Assembly: GCF_029624655.1 (NCBI RefSeq) | Contig: NZ_JARRSA010000025.1 | Coordinates: forward strand, 1-52,090 | Reading direction: 5' to 3' | Length of the DNA: 52,090 nucleotides | Source of the DNA: Roseicyclus salinarum | Lineage (GTDB): Bacteria > Pseudomonadota > Alphaproteobacteria > Rhodobacterales > Rhodobacteraceae | Part shown: piece by piece, positions 1-7,336 of the stretch | Numbering within the stretch: position 1 is the first letter of the stretch | Layout of the letters: the number at the start of each line of letters is the position of its first letter | The notes under the pieces: generated by a model | What the model was told of the DNA's origin: nothing | The model's database searches: none | What the model saw: only the letters and a program-made list of their open reading frames with translations | Position numbers and translations under genes: made by a program

Positions 1-342
1 CCCGGCACCTACGAACTGCGCTACATCGCAAGCCAGGACCGCACGGCGCTTGCGACCCGCATGATCGAGGTCACGCCCGTCGCGGCCTCGCTCGCCGCAC
101 CCGATACCGCCGTGGCGGGGGCCAGCACCAAGGTCGCGTGGCAGGGGCCGGATTATGACGGTGACTACATCGCCGTCTCCCGTCCCGGCGACGACGGCTA
201 TGAGACCTTCGCCTACACCCGCGAGGGCGCGCCGCTCGACCTCGTGATGCCGTCCGAACCCGGAGCGTACGAGCTGCGCTACGTGGTCGGGCAGGACCGC
301 ACCGTGATCGCGACGCGGCCGATCTCCGTCACGCCGCCCTGA
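1..342 (+). CDS. C-terminal fragment of a repeat protein (5' end outside window)
   Basis: The frame is open from base 1 and stops at 340-342, so only about 113 C-terminal residues are visible. They contain the end of one repeat and all of a second. The phrase PGTYELRYIASQDRTALATR is followed about 90 residues later by PGAYELRYVVGQDRTVIATR. Each copy looks like an extracellular beta-sandwich module of the kind found in tandem at the C-terminus of alphaproteobacterial VWA-domain proteins. That family link is inference, because no VWA domain is in view. The composition is acidic, with no membrane segment in the visible part. A strong hairpin lies about 100 bases downstream. Confidence 0.75.
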   Translation, partial: PGTYELRYIASQDRTALATRMIEVTPVAASLAAPDTAVAGASTKVAWQGPDYDGDYIAVSRPGDDGYETFAYTREGAPLDLVMPSEPGAYELRYVVGQDRTVIATRPISVTPP

Positions 343-445
343 TCCGGACCGACGGCCACCACGCGAGGGCAGGGGGGCTGCGTCAGGGAAGGCGCCATCA
401 TTGCCGACGTCCCGGCAGGACAGGCTGAGCTCGCCGCCGATGTCG

Positions 446-479
446 CTGTCGCCCGCGCTCCTTCCGGCGCGGGCGACAG
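446..479 (+). terminator. 13-bp perfect hairpin, probable terminator of the left-edge gene
   Basis: CTGTCGCCCGCGC (446-458) pairs perfectly with 467-479 across an 8-base loop. There is no T-tract, which is common in high-GC genomes. It lies 104 bases past the stop at 342 and before the next gene's control region. Confidence 0.6.
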
Positions 480-622
480 GGCCCCTGAGCGCCGATCACC
501 CGGTGGCCGCACACTGCCACTTTTGGCCAGCGCACGACCCCAGCCGATCTGGCCTGCTCCCGTGGCCGTCCCGGACCTCCAGAGCGCGGTATCCAGGGGG
601 TGGCACGAAACGGCGCCGCGGT

Positions 623-636
623 TTGATCTTTGTCAA
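623..636 (+). promoter_or_regulatory. FNR/FnrL-type binding site
   Basis: TTGAT-CTTT-GTCAA differs from the FNR consensus TTGAT-N4-ATCAA at one base. It lies 61 bases upstream of the ATG at 697, in a locally AT-richer stretch. In Rhodobacterales such sites are read by FnrL or Dnr/Nnr-type regulators. Activation by low oxygen is inferred. Confidence 0.6.
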
Positions 637-696
637 AGATAACTATAGGCGACGTCCTCTACCTTGGGTTTGCGAAACCTGAAGGGAGCGACTTCA

Positions 697-1524
697 ATGA
701 CATCTTTCACATGCCGGGGCCTTGCGCGGTCCGTCTCTGTTGCCGCGGTTGCCGCCGTGCTTGCGTCCGGGGGGCTTGCCCTCGGTCCGTTCGGGGCCGG
801 GGCGGCGCTGGCCGACAGCCATAACGCGGGCCAGGGCAACCAGGGCGAAAGCCGGGGCTCGGACGGCTCGGGCTCGGGCCAGGGCAACCAGGGCGAAGAC
901 CGGGGTTCGGGCGGGCAGTCCGAGGCGCAGCGCGGCGGCAACCAGCCGGCCGAACCCGGCCAGGGCCAGGGTCAGGGCAGCCAGGGCGGGACCGGCATGG
1001 AGAACAGGCCGAACTGGGGCGGCGCGGAGCTGACCGACATCGGGCGGCTGAACATCCTGCGGGCCGACGAGCGCGTGCTGAGCAATTCGCTCTACAACAC
1101 CGACCTCACCTTCGACGACTACTCCTTCTACAACATGACGGCCGAGGATTTCGCCTCGAGCCTGACGAGCCTCGATCAGATCATCGATTCGCCCGTGACC
1201 AACATGGCGCTGCTCGACCTTTACTGGAGCACGTCGGATTTCGTGTTCAGCCACGTCATCCGGACCGATGACGGCGGGACCGAGATCGTCACGGTGGACC
1301 TCGGCGACGACATCGACCCGGCCTCCAACATCGACTTCTCGGCGATCACGATCGGCATCGCCCTCGACAAGGAGATGGAGCCCTCGGAGGAGATCGTGGA
1401 GGCGATCGCGACGATCGTCTGGGGCCCCGAGGAGTTCTGGCCGACATGGTTCGACGCCGGGGACATCGCGGAGGGCGCCGCGGTGGTGCAGGACCAGGTC
1501 GTGCTGATCCACGACACGCAGTGA
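697..1524 (+). CDS. Secreted protein with Gly/Gln/Ser-rich N-terminal region, function unknown
   Basis: The frame can start at 664, but the ATG at 697 is preferred because GAAGGGAG lies 8 bases before it and the product then begins with a clear signal peptide. The hydrophobic stretch SVAAVAAVLASGGLALG is followed by a likely cut after ALA (about residue 40). Residues 40-105 are low-complexity and rich in Gly, Gln, Ser and Asn, with two near-identical copies of GQGNQGE 16 residues apart. The remaining ~170 residues are folded-looking and acidic, with no motif I recognise. The FNR-like site upstream suggests oxygen-responsive expression. It is a single gene with a hairpin after its stop. About 275 residues. 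Confidence 0.75.
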   Translation: MTSFTCRGLARSVSVAAVAAVLASGGLALGPFGAGAALADSHNAGQGNQGESRGSDGSGSGQGNQGEDRGSGGQSEAQRGGNQPAEPGQGQGQGSQGGTGMENRPNWGGAELTDIGRLNILRADERVLSNSLYNTDLTFDDYSFYNMTAEDFASSLTSLDQIIDSPVTNMALLDLYWSTSDFVFSHVIRTDDGGTEIVTVDLGDDIDPASNIDFSAITIGIALDKEMEPSEEIVEAIATIVWGPEEFWPTWFDAGDIAEGAAVVQDQVVLIHDTQ

Positions 1525-1530
1525 GCGCAC

Positions 1531-1566
1531 GCGCCCCGGCAGGCCCAAGCGCGCCCGCCGGGGCGC
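1531..1566. terminator. Hairpin between convergent genes
   Basis: GCGCCCCGGC (1531-1540) and GCCGGGGCGC (1557-1566) form a perfect 10-bp stem with a 16-base loop. It sits between convergent stops at 1524 and 1630, so it may serve both strands. Confidence 0.55.
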
Positions 1567-1629
1567 GAAAACCCCCGCAGCGGGGCCGGGGCGGGGAACG
1601 CCGGCGATGTGCGCGCCTTCGCGCGTCCG

Positions 1630-2454
1630 TCACTGCAGCGGGATGCGGACGCCGAGCGAAAAGACCTGAGAGCTGAGATCGAAGGTCAGCGGCTGGCGCG
1701 GAACGCTGGCGCCGACGTCGGCGACATCGCCCCCGACCGCCTCGCCGAAGTCGTAGTAGCGCCACGTCACATCCATCACGATCGGCGTCTCGGCATCCGT
1801 CAGGCACCAGGAGGCCCCTATGCCGATCGACCACGCGACGTCGTTCTCGGTGTTGGACCCGAAGGTGCGGAACGGCCGGGAGCCGGGCGGGGTGCCGGCC
1901 TGCGGGTTGAAGCGTGTCCACGACTCGACCGTGTTCCACGCCACCCCCAGGCCGCCGACGACGAAGGGCTGGATCCTCGCGTCGGGGTTGCGCCCCTCCA
2001 GCGGCGCGTAGAAGAGGTTCGCCATCATGGCGCGCGACCGCACCGTGCCGTCGGTGATGTCCGCGTGGGGCGTGGCATCGCAGTCGCTTCCGTCCGAGGC
2101 GGAGGCGCAAGGCCCCGAAAAGCCGATGTCGCCCGTGTGAATCAGCGCGAGATCCGTCCTGAGGCCGTTGTTCCAGTCGATGCCGAAGGCGGCGCTTGCG
2201 AAGCCTGCGTTGTCGCCGTCGAGATCGAAGTCGATGCGCGGGTCGGCCTGTCCGGGCGGCAGCCAGTAGGCGTCCGAAAGCTCGGGCAGAAGCGACCCGA
2301 CCTCGGCGCGCAGGTAGGGAGAGAAGCTGACCTGCGGCTGCGGGGCCGGCCCCGCCTCCGGCGCGGCGGGGTCGATGCCGCCTGCCGCGAGCGGTCCCGC
2401 CGCAAGCACGAGAAGGCCCAGTCCGGCGATGCTTGCGAGATGTGACGTCTTCAT
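1630..2454 (-). CDS. Outer-membrane beta-barrel protein
   Basis: The 274-residue product starts with a signal peptide (hydrophobic core LASIAGLGLLVLAAGPLAAG) and continues with alternating polar/apolar strands typical of small 8-stranded opacity/OmpW-like barrels. Examples are VSFSPYLRAEVGSL, FASAAFGIDWNNGLRTDLAL and IQPFVVGGLGVAWN, with the C-terminal strand FSLGVRIPLQ. The ATG at 2454 has GGAGG 9 bases upstream. One disulfide is possible between the two cysteines in the CASASDGSDC loop. It is a single gene, divergent from the cyclase gene across a 345-base gap. Exact function is unknown; structural or permeability roles are usual for the fold. Confidence 0.75.
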   Translation of the reverse strand: MKTSHLASIAGLGLLVLAAGPLAAGGIDPAAPEAGPAPQPQVSFSPYLRAEVGSLLPELSDAYWLPPGQADPRIDFDLDGDNAGFASAAFGIDWNNGLRTDLALIHTGDIGFSGPCASASDGSDCDATPHADITDGTVRSRAMMANLFYAPLEGRNPDARIQPFVVGGLGVAWNTVESWTRFNPQAGTPPGSRPFRTFGSNTENDVAWSIGIGASWCLTDAETPIVMDVTWRYYDFGEAVGGDVADVGASVPRQPLTFDLSSQVFSLGVRIPLQ

Positions 2455-2799
2455 CGGCGCTTTCCTCCCAAGGCGGTGCGTTTATTGACACTACATACTA
2501 TTGCAGGCGTAGCCATGATAGGGCCGAGGAGTGATCCGGGCCGTGCCTGTTGTGTGAAATCAACGCCCGCGCGACGGTGGCGCGGCCGCGGATGGGGTGC
2601 CTTCCCCTGCGGACATGGCCGATGCGCGCAGGCGGTTCGCAAGGGCGCGCCGCGCCGCGACGGCACCGATCGCCGCGCAACTCCTTGAAGTTTCTCCCTC
2701 GGGGCCGTTTACTCGCAGCAGAGGCGGGTCAACCGTCCGATGGCGGGGGGCCGCCATCTTCCTGACTTGGAAGAAAGGAGTGGGGGCGGAAAGGACCGG
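2455..2799. other. Divergent intergenic region
   Basis: 345 bases between an outer-membrane gene (minus) and the cyclase gene (plus). The part at about 2478-2515 is AT-richer than its surroundings and is the likely promoter zone. I see no convincing operator or small gene. Confidence 0.5.
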
Positions 2800-5700
2800 A
2801 TGTCGGACAAGGTAAGCAGGTGGCTCGCGGAACGCGGCCTGGCGGAATATGCGCCGCTGTTCCAAGAGAACAAGATCGATCTGTCCATCCTTCCCGAACT
2901 TACGGTCGAGGACCTGAAGGACATGGGCGTGACGGCGGTGGGGGACCGGCGGCGCATCATGCGGGCGATCGCGGCCTTCGACGACGAAACCTCCATTCAC
3001 GGGTCGCGCCCGATGCACCCGACGGCGGCGAAGCGGCAGGTGACGGTGATGTTCGTCGACCTGTCGGGATTCACGAAGCTGTCGGCGAACATGGATGTCG
3101 AGGACGCGCACGGGCTTCTCAACAACTTCTTCGTCGCCGCCGACGCGATCATCGAGGACTTCGGCGGGCGGATCGACAAGCACATCGGCGACGCGGTCAT
3201 GGCCGTGTTCGGCGTGGCCGTCTCCAACGCCAACGACACCGAAAGGGCTGCGAGGGCCGCGCTGGAGATCCACGCGGCGCTGGCGGCGCTCGACCCGCCG
3301 ATGACCTGCCATATCGGCATCGCGTCGGGACAGGTCATCGCAAGCGCGGTCGGAAGCGAGGTGCACACCGAATACACGCTCGTCGGGGACGGCGTGAACC
3401 TTGCGGCGCGGATCACCGACAAGGCGGGTCCGGGAGAGACGCTGATCTCGGCGGATATCCATCTTGCGCTCGGCCCGCGGTTTCTCGGTGACGATGCGGG
3501 CGAGGCCGAGCTTGCGGGCATCGATGCGCCGCAGAGGCTGTGGCGCCTTGGCGGGGTGTCCAGCGGGTCGGGCGCGCGGCGCCACCGCTTCGTCGGACGG
3601 GGGCGCGAGTTGTCCATGTTCCAGGCGGCGTTCGAACGGTGCCGCGACCACGCGACCGGCGAAGTGCATCTTGTGCTGGGCGAGCCGGGTATCGGCAAGA
3701 CGCACCTGTCCGAGGAGATCGCCGGGGTCGCGCGCGGCATGGGCTTCGCCGTCCACGGCGCGGCGGTGATGGACTTCGGCGCCCGCGAGGGGCAATCGGC
3801 GGTTCAGGGGCTGGTGCGCAGTCTGCTGGGCATCGGCATGGATGCGGCAGCCGGGATCGCCGAGGCCGCCGTCGAGCAGGCCGGCGCCATGCGCTGGATC
3901 GACCCGTCGAACAGGGCGCACCTGAACGCGCTTCTCGAGCTTGAGCAGGACGCGGGCGTGGCCGAGGTCTATGCCAACATGGACAACGTCACCCGGATGC
4001 GCGGCCGTCGTGCCGTCATCGACGAGTTGCTGCACGCCCGCAGCGACGCCGCCCCCCTCCTGTTGCAGATCGAGGACATCCACTGGGCCACGCCGGACGT
4101 GCTGTCGGCCTTCGCGCATGTCGCTTCGGCGATCCGCGAGCTGCCCTGCCTGATGATGATGACGAGCCGGATCGACGGCGATCCTCTGGACATCGAATGG
4201 CAGTCGCAGGCGAACGGCGTCTACCTGACGAAGATCGAGCTTTCGGGTCTGTCGGCCGCGCAGTCACGGGAACTGACGAAGGCGATCACCGAGGACGGCG
4301 CGGAGGTCATCGACGCCTTCATCGAGCGCGCGGGCGGCAACCCCTTGTTTCTCGAGCAGCTTCTGCGCAGCCGCGAGGCGCTGGCGGGGGGCGGCCTTCC
4401 GGGCAGCATCCAGGCCATCGTGCAGTCGCGGCTGGACACGATCGGACCCGAGGCGCGTGCCGCGATACAGGCCGCCGCCGTCCTCGGCCAGCGCCTGTCG
4501 CCCGACGCGCTGAAGTTCCTGCTCGAGGACGAGACGCTCGATTTCCGGGTCATCCTGCGGTCTGGCCTGATGCGCGAGGCGGGGCCGGACCTCGTCTTCG
4601 CGCACGCGCTCATCCGCGACGGCTCCTACGAAAGCCTCTTCAAGGCCGAGCGGGCACGGCTGCACGAGCGCGCGGCGGAGTGGTTCGCGGGCCGCGACGC
4701 GACGCTCCGGGCCCGTCACCTCGACCGGGCGCAATCGCCGGATGCCGCGCAGGCCTATCTGGAGGCCGCCACGAACAACATCCGGTCGTTCCAGTTCCAG
4801 TCGGCCGAGGCGCTCATCGGGCGGGCGCTGGAGCTTCAGGTGACGCCGGAGGTCCGGGTGGACCTTCTGGGCGCGCTGAGCGAGGCGTTGCGCCTTCAGG
4901 GACGTACGCACGAGGCGCTGGCGCAGTGCGACGAGGCCGCCGCGCAGGTCGCCACGGACGCCCAGCTTTCGCGCATCCACATCGAACGCGCCCAGTCGGC
5001 GCGCCAGACGAGCCAGTATCAGGACGCGCTCGACAGCCTCGATGTCGCCGAGGCGGCGGCGCGTCGGTCGGGCGACGAGCAGAGCCTCGCGCAGGTGCAT
5101 TACCTGCGCGGCAACATCCATTTCCCGCTCGGCCGTTTCGACGAGGCTCTCGTCAGCAACGAAAGCGCCCTGCGGCTGGCGCGGAAACTGGGTTCCGTCC
5201 GGCTCGAGGTCGGGGCACTGAGCGGCTTTGGCGACGCCTATTTCATGAACGGCGCCATGCGCACCGCCGCCGACTACTACACGCAGGCCGTGGAACGCGC
5301 GCGGCCCGACGGCCTCGTGCGGGACGTGGCGGCCAACCTGCACAACCTCAGCGTCGCGCGCAGCTACAGCGGCGACGTGCTGCAGGGCAGGATCGACGGG
5401 ATCGAGGCGGTCGAGGTGTCCCGCACGTATTTCGCGCTGGTTCCCGAATGCGTCGCGCTGACCTGCGTGGGGGTCGCGCACACGCTCCTCGACGAGTTGG
5501 ACGAGGCGCTCGAGGCCTTCGCGACATCGGCCGAGGTGGGGCGGCGCGTGGGCGCGCGGCGCCTCGAGGCGCAGGCGCTGGAGCATCTGGCGCGCGCGCA
5601 GGCCCATTCGGGCGATCTTGCGGCGGCCGAGCGGACGGGCCGCGAGGCCGTGAAGATCGCGCTGGAGCACGGGCCGAACTTCGTCGGCCCCAAGTCGCTG

Positions 5701-6069
5701 TCCGCGCTCGCCCTCGCGCTCGAGGATCCCGACGAACAGGATCGGTTGCTGGACCAGGGCGCCGGGATCATCGCGGAGGGCTGCGTGGGGCACAATCACC
5801 TGCACTTCTATCCCGATGCCTGCGCCATCATGCTCGCGCGCGGCGAATGGGACCGCGCGCTGGCCTTCGCCGACGCGCTGGAACGCTTCACCGAGAGGGA
5901 GCCCCTTCCGCTGGTCGAGCTGACGCTTCGCGAGATCCGCCACCTCGCCGACGCCGGCCGCCGGCAGCAGGCGCCCGCCGAGGGCGAGGAGGCCGCGGCG
6001 CTTCGCGCGGACTTCGCGCGGATGGCGGTGCGGCGGGGGCTTCTGGGGCGGGCCGACTTCGTGTCCTGA
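2800..6069 (+). CDS. SAM - class III adenylate cyclase - AAA ATPase - TPR protein
   Basis: A large cytoplasmic signalling protein (about 1089 residues) predicted to make cyclic AMP. Residues 1-65 are a SAM domain (LAERGLAEYAPLFQENKIDL). Residues 80-245 are a class III cyclase domain with metal-binding D87 (FVDLSGF) and D131 (GDAVMAVFG), purine-selecting K127, and transition-state N200/R204 in VNLAAR, so all key residues are present. A STAND/AAA-type ATPase follows, with Walker A GEPGIGKT at 294-301. From about 650 to 1000 are TPR-like helices (EALAQCDEAAAQ, GNIHFPLGRFDEALVSNESAL). The ATG at 2800 has GAAAGGAC immediately upstream, while the earlier in-frame ATG at 2740 lacks support. The architecture is known in alpha- and gammaproteobacteria; the signal it senses is unknown. 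It is followed closely by the channel-like gene and lies in the same region as two cNMP-binding-type proteins. Confidence 0.9.
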   Translation: MSDKVSRWLAERGLAEYAPLFQENKIDLSILPELTVEDLKDMGVTAVGDRRRIMRAIAAFDDETSIHGSRPMHPTAAKRQVTVMFVDLSGFTKLSANMDVEDAHGLLNNFFVAADAIIEDFGGRIDKHIGDAVMAVFGVAVSNANDTERAARAALEIHAALAALDPPMTCHIGIASGQVIASAVGSEVHTEYTLVGDGVNLAARITDKAGPGETLISADIHLALGPRFLGDDAGEAELAGIDAPQRLWRLGGVSSGSGARRHRFVGRGRELSMFQAAFERCRDHATGEVHLVLGEPGIGKTHLSEEIAGVARGMGFAVHGAAVMDFGAREGQSAVQGLVRSLLGIGMDAAAGIAEAAVEQAGAMRWIDPSNRAHLNALLELEQDAGVAEVYANMDNVTRMRGRRAVIDELLHARSDAAPLLLQIEDIHWATPDVLSAFAHVASAIRELPCLMMMTSRIDGDPLDIEWQSQANGVYLTKIELSGLSAAQSRELTKAITEDGAEVIDAFIERAGGNPLFLEQLLRSREALAGGGLPGSIQAIVQSRLDTIGPEARAAIQAAAVLGQRLSPDALKFLLEDETLDFRVILRSGLMREAGPDLVFAHALIRDGSYESLFKAERARLHERAAEWFAGRDATLRARHLDRAQSPDAAQAYLEAATNNIRSFQFQSAEALIGRALELQVTPEVRVDLLGALSEALRLQGRTHEALAQCDEAAAQVATDAQLSRIHIERAQSARQTSQYQDALDSLDVAEAAARRSGDEQSLAQVHYLRGNIHFPLGRFDEALVSNESALRLARKLGSVRLEVGALSGFGDAYFMNGAMRTAADYYTQAVERARPDGLVRDVAANLHNLSVARSYSGDVLQGRIDGIEAVEVSRTYFALVPECVALTCVGVAHTLLDELDEALEAFATSAEVGRRVGARRLEAQALEHLARAQAHSGDLAAAERTGREAVKIALEHGPNFVGPKSLSALALALEDPDEQDRLLDQGAGIIAEGCVGHNHLHFYPDACAIMLARGEWDRALAFADALERFTEREPLPLVELTLREIRHLADAGRRQQAPAEGEEAAALRADFARMAVRRGLLGRADFVS

Positions 6070-6202
6070 GCCCCCGAGCTCGCGGGCGGCGGTCTGCGGT
6101 GTCTCTTTGCCTTCCCATCCGCCCTATCGCCCGGTAGCCTATGGCGAAAATCGCGCCGTGCCGGCATGGCCGCGGCAGGAACGAGGGGATCGGGCAGGCA
6201 GC

Positions 6203-7330
6203 ATGAGTGTCGACAAGAAGATCTGGATCGCGTCCTGCGTGATCTCGGCCGTCCTCGCCTACATCCTCTTTGCGCTCTGGGGCGTGATGAACCGCTTCGA
6301 GGGCGATCCGACCCAGCTGCACGACACCGCGGACGTGGAGGCCTATTTCGCGGCCACAGGCGCCGACCCGGCCTACGAGGTCAGGACCGGCATCTACGTC
6401 CAGTCCCTGGAATTCGAGGGGGCGACCGACGTCCGGGTAAGCGGCTACATCTGGCAGATCTACGACTACGGCGTGCACGACGACATCCGCCCGCCCCCCG
6501 GCGTGCCCGGTTTCCTGCTGCCCGAACGTGTGGACGCGGGCGACGGCGTGATCGAGGAGGCCTACCGCATGGACCGCGGCGACGGCGAGCTGATCGGCTG
6601 GTATTTCGAGCAGACCCTGCGGCAGACCTTCGACTACACGGCCTATCCCTTCGACCACAAGACGGTCTGGGTGCGCCTCTGGCCGAACTCCTTCGGGCAG
6701 CAGGTCGTGCTCGTGCCGGATTTCGACGCCTATCCCGCGACCGGGCCGGCCGACATCTTCGGCATCGACGAGCGCATCGTGCTGGGCACGTGGGAGCGCG
6801 AGAACACCTATTTCGACTACAAGCCCTCGGACCTCGTCACCAGCCTCGGGCTCGCCCGGTCCCCGGCGCAGGCGGGCTTTCCCGAGCTGCACTACAACTT
6901 CGTGGTCAAGCGCAAGTTCGGCAACGCCTTCATCGTCCACATGGTCCCGCTTTTCGTGGTCGCGACGCTGATCTTCGGCGCGCTCATGACCGTCACCCGG
7001 CAGGAGGAGCTGGCGTCGCGGCACGACTTCAGCACCTCCTCGGTGATCGAGACCGCCTCGGTCCTGTTCTTCGTCGTGCTGCTGGCGCACGTGCAGCTGC
7101 GCGAATCCATCGCCGGCTCCGAGGTCATCTACATGGAATACTTCTATTTCCTGATGTATTTCATGCTGCTCGGCGTGTCGCTGAACACCTATTTCTTCGT
7201 CTCGGACCTGATGCCGTCGTCCCGGTTGATCCATTACCGGGACAACCTGATCCCCAAGGCCGCGTTCTGGCCCGCGGTGTTGTCCTCGATGATCGCGATC
7301 ACGCTCTACAGCATGACGCTGCAGATGTGA
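6203..7330 (+). CDS. Membrane protein resembling a pentameric ligand-gated ion channel subunit
   Basis: 375 residues. An N-terminal signal-anchor helix (7-29) is followed by a ~210-residue extracytoplasmic beta-rich domain and four C-terminal helices (about 242-265, 279-300, 308-333, 353-371). Residues 148-153 read YPFDHK, matching the [FY]PFDxQ/K turn of the Cys-loop/Pro-loop receptor family. The domain border NFVVKRKFGNAFIVHMVPL is typical of the pre-M1/M1 junction in prokaryotic family members. These features suggest a ligand-gated channel or a derived sensor. The extra N-terminal helix is unusual, since most bacterial members have a cleaved signal peptide. It starts 133 bases after the cyclase gene on the same strand, so it may be co-transcribed. 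Family call is from motif and topology only. Confidence 0.6.
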   Translation: MSVDKKIWIASCVISAVLAYILFALWGVMNRFEGDPTQLHDTADVEAYFAATGADPAYEVRTGIYVQSLEFEGATDVRVSGYIWQIYDYGVHDDIRPPPGVPGFLLPERVDAGDGVIEEAYRMDRGDGELIGWYFEQTLRQTFDYTAYPFDHKTVWVRLWPNSFGQQVVLVPDFDAYPATGPADIFGIDERIVLGTWERENTYFDYKPSDLVTSLGLARSPAQAGFPELHYNFVVKRKFGNAFIVHMVPLFVVATLIFGALMTVTRQEELASRHDFSTSSVIETASVLFFVVLLAHVQLRESIAGSEVIYMEYFYFLMYFMLLGVSLNTYFFVSDLMPSSRLIHYRDNLIPKAAFWPAVLSSMIAITLYSMTLQM

Positions 7331-7336
7331 CGGGCC

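Larger units (their letters stand above)
343..696. other. Intergenic stretch without a supported gene
   Basis: These 354 bases hold the hairpin at 446-479 and the FNR-like site at 623-636. Open frames here have no usable start context and I see no recognisable protein. Confidence 0.6.
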
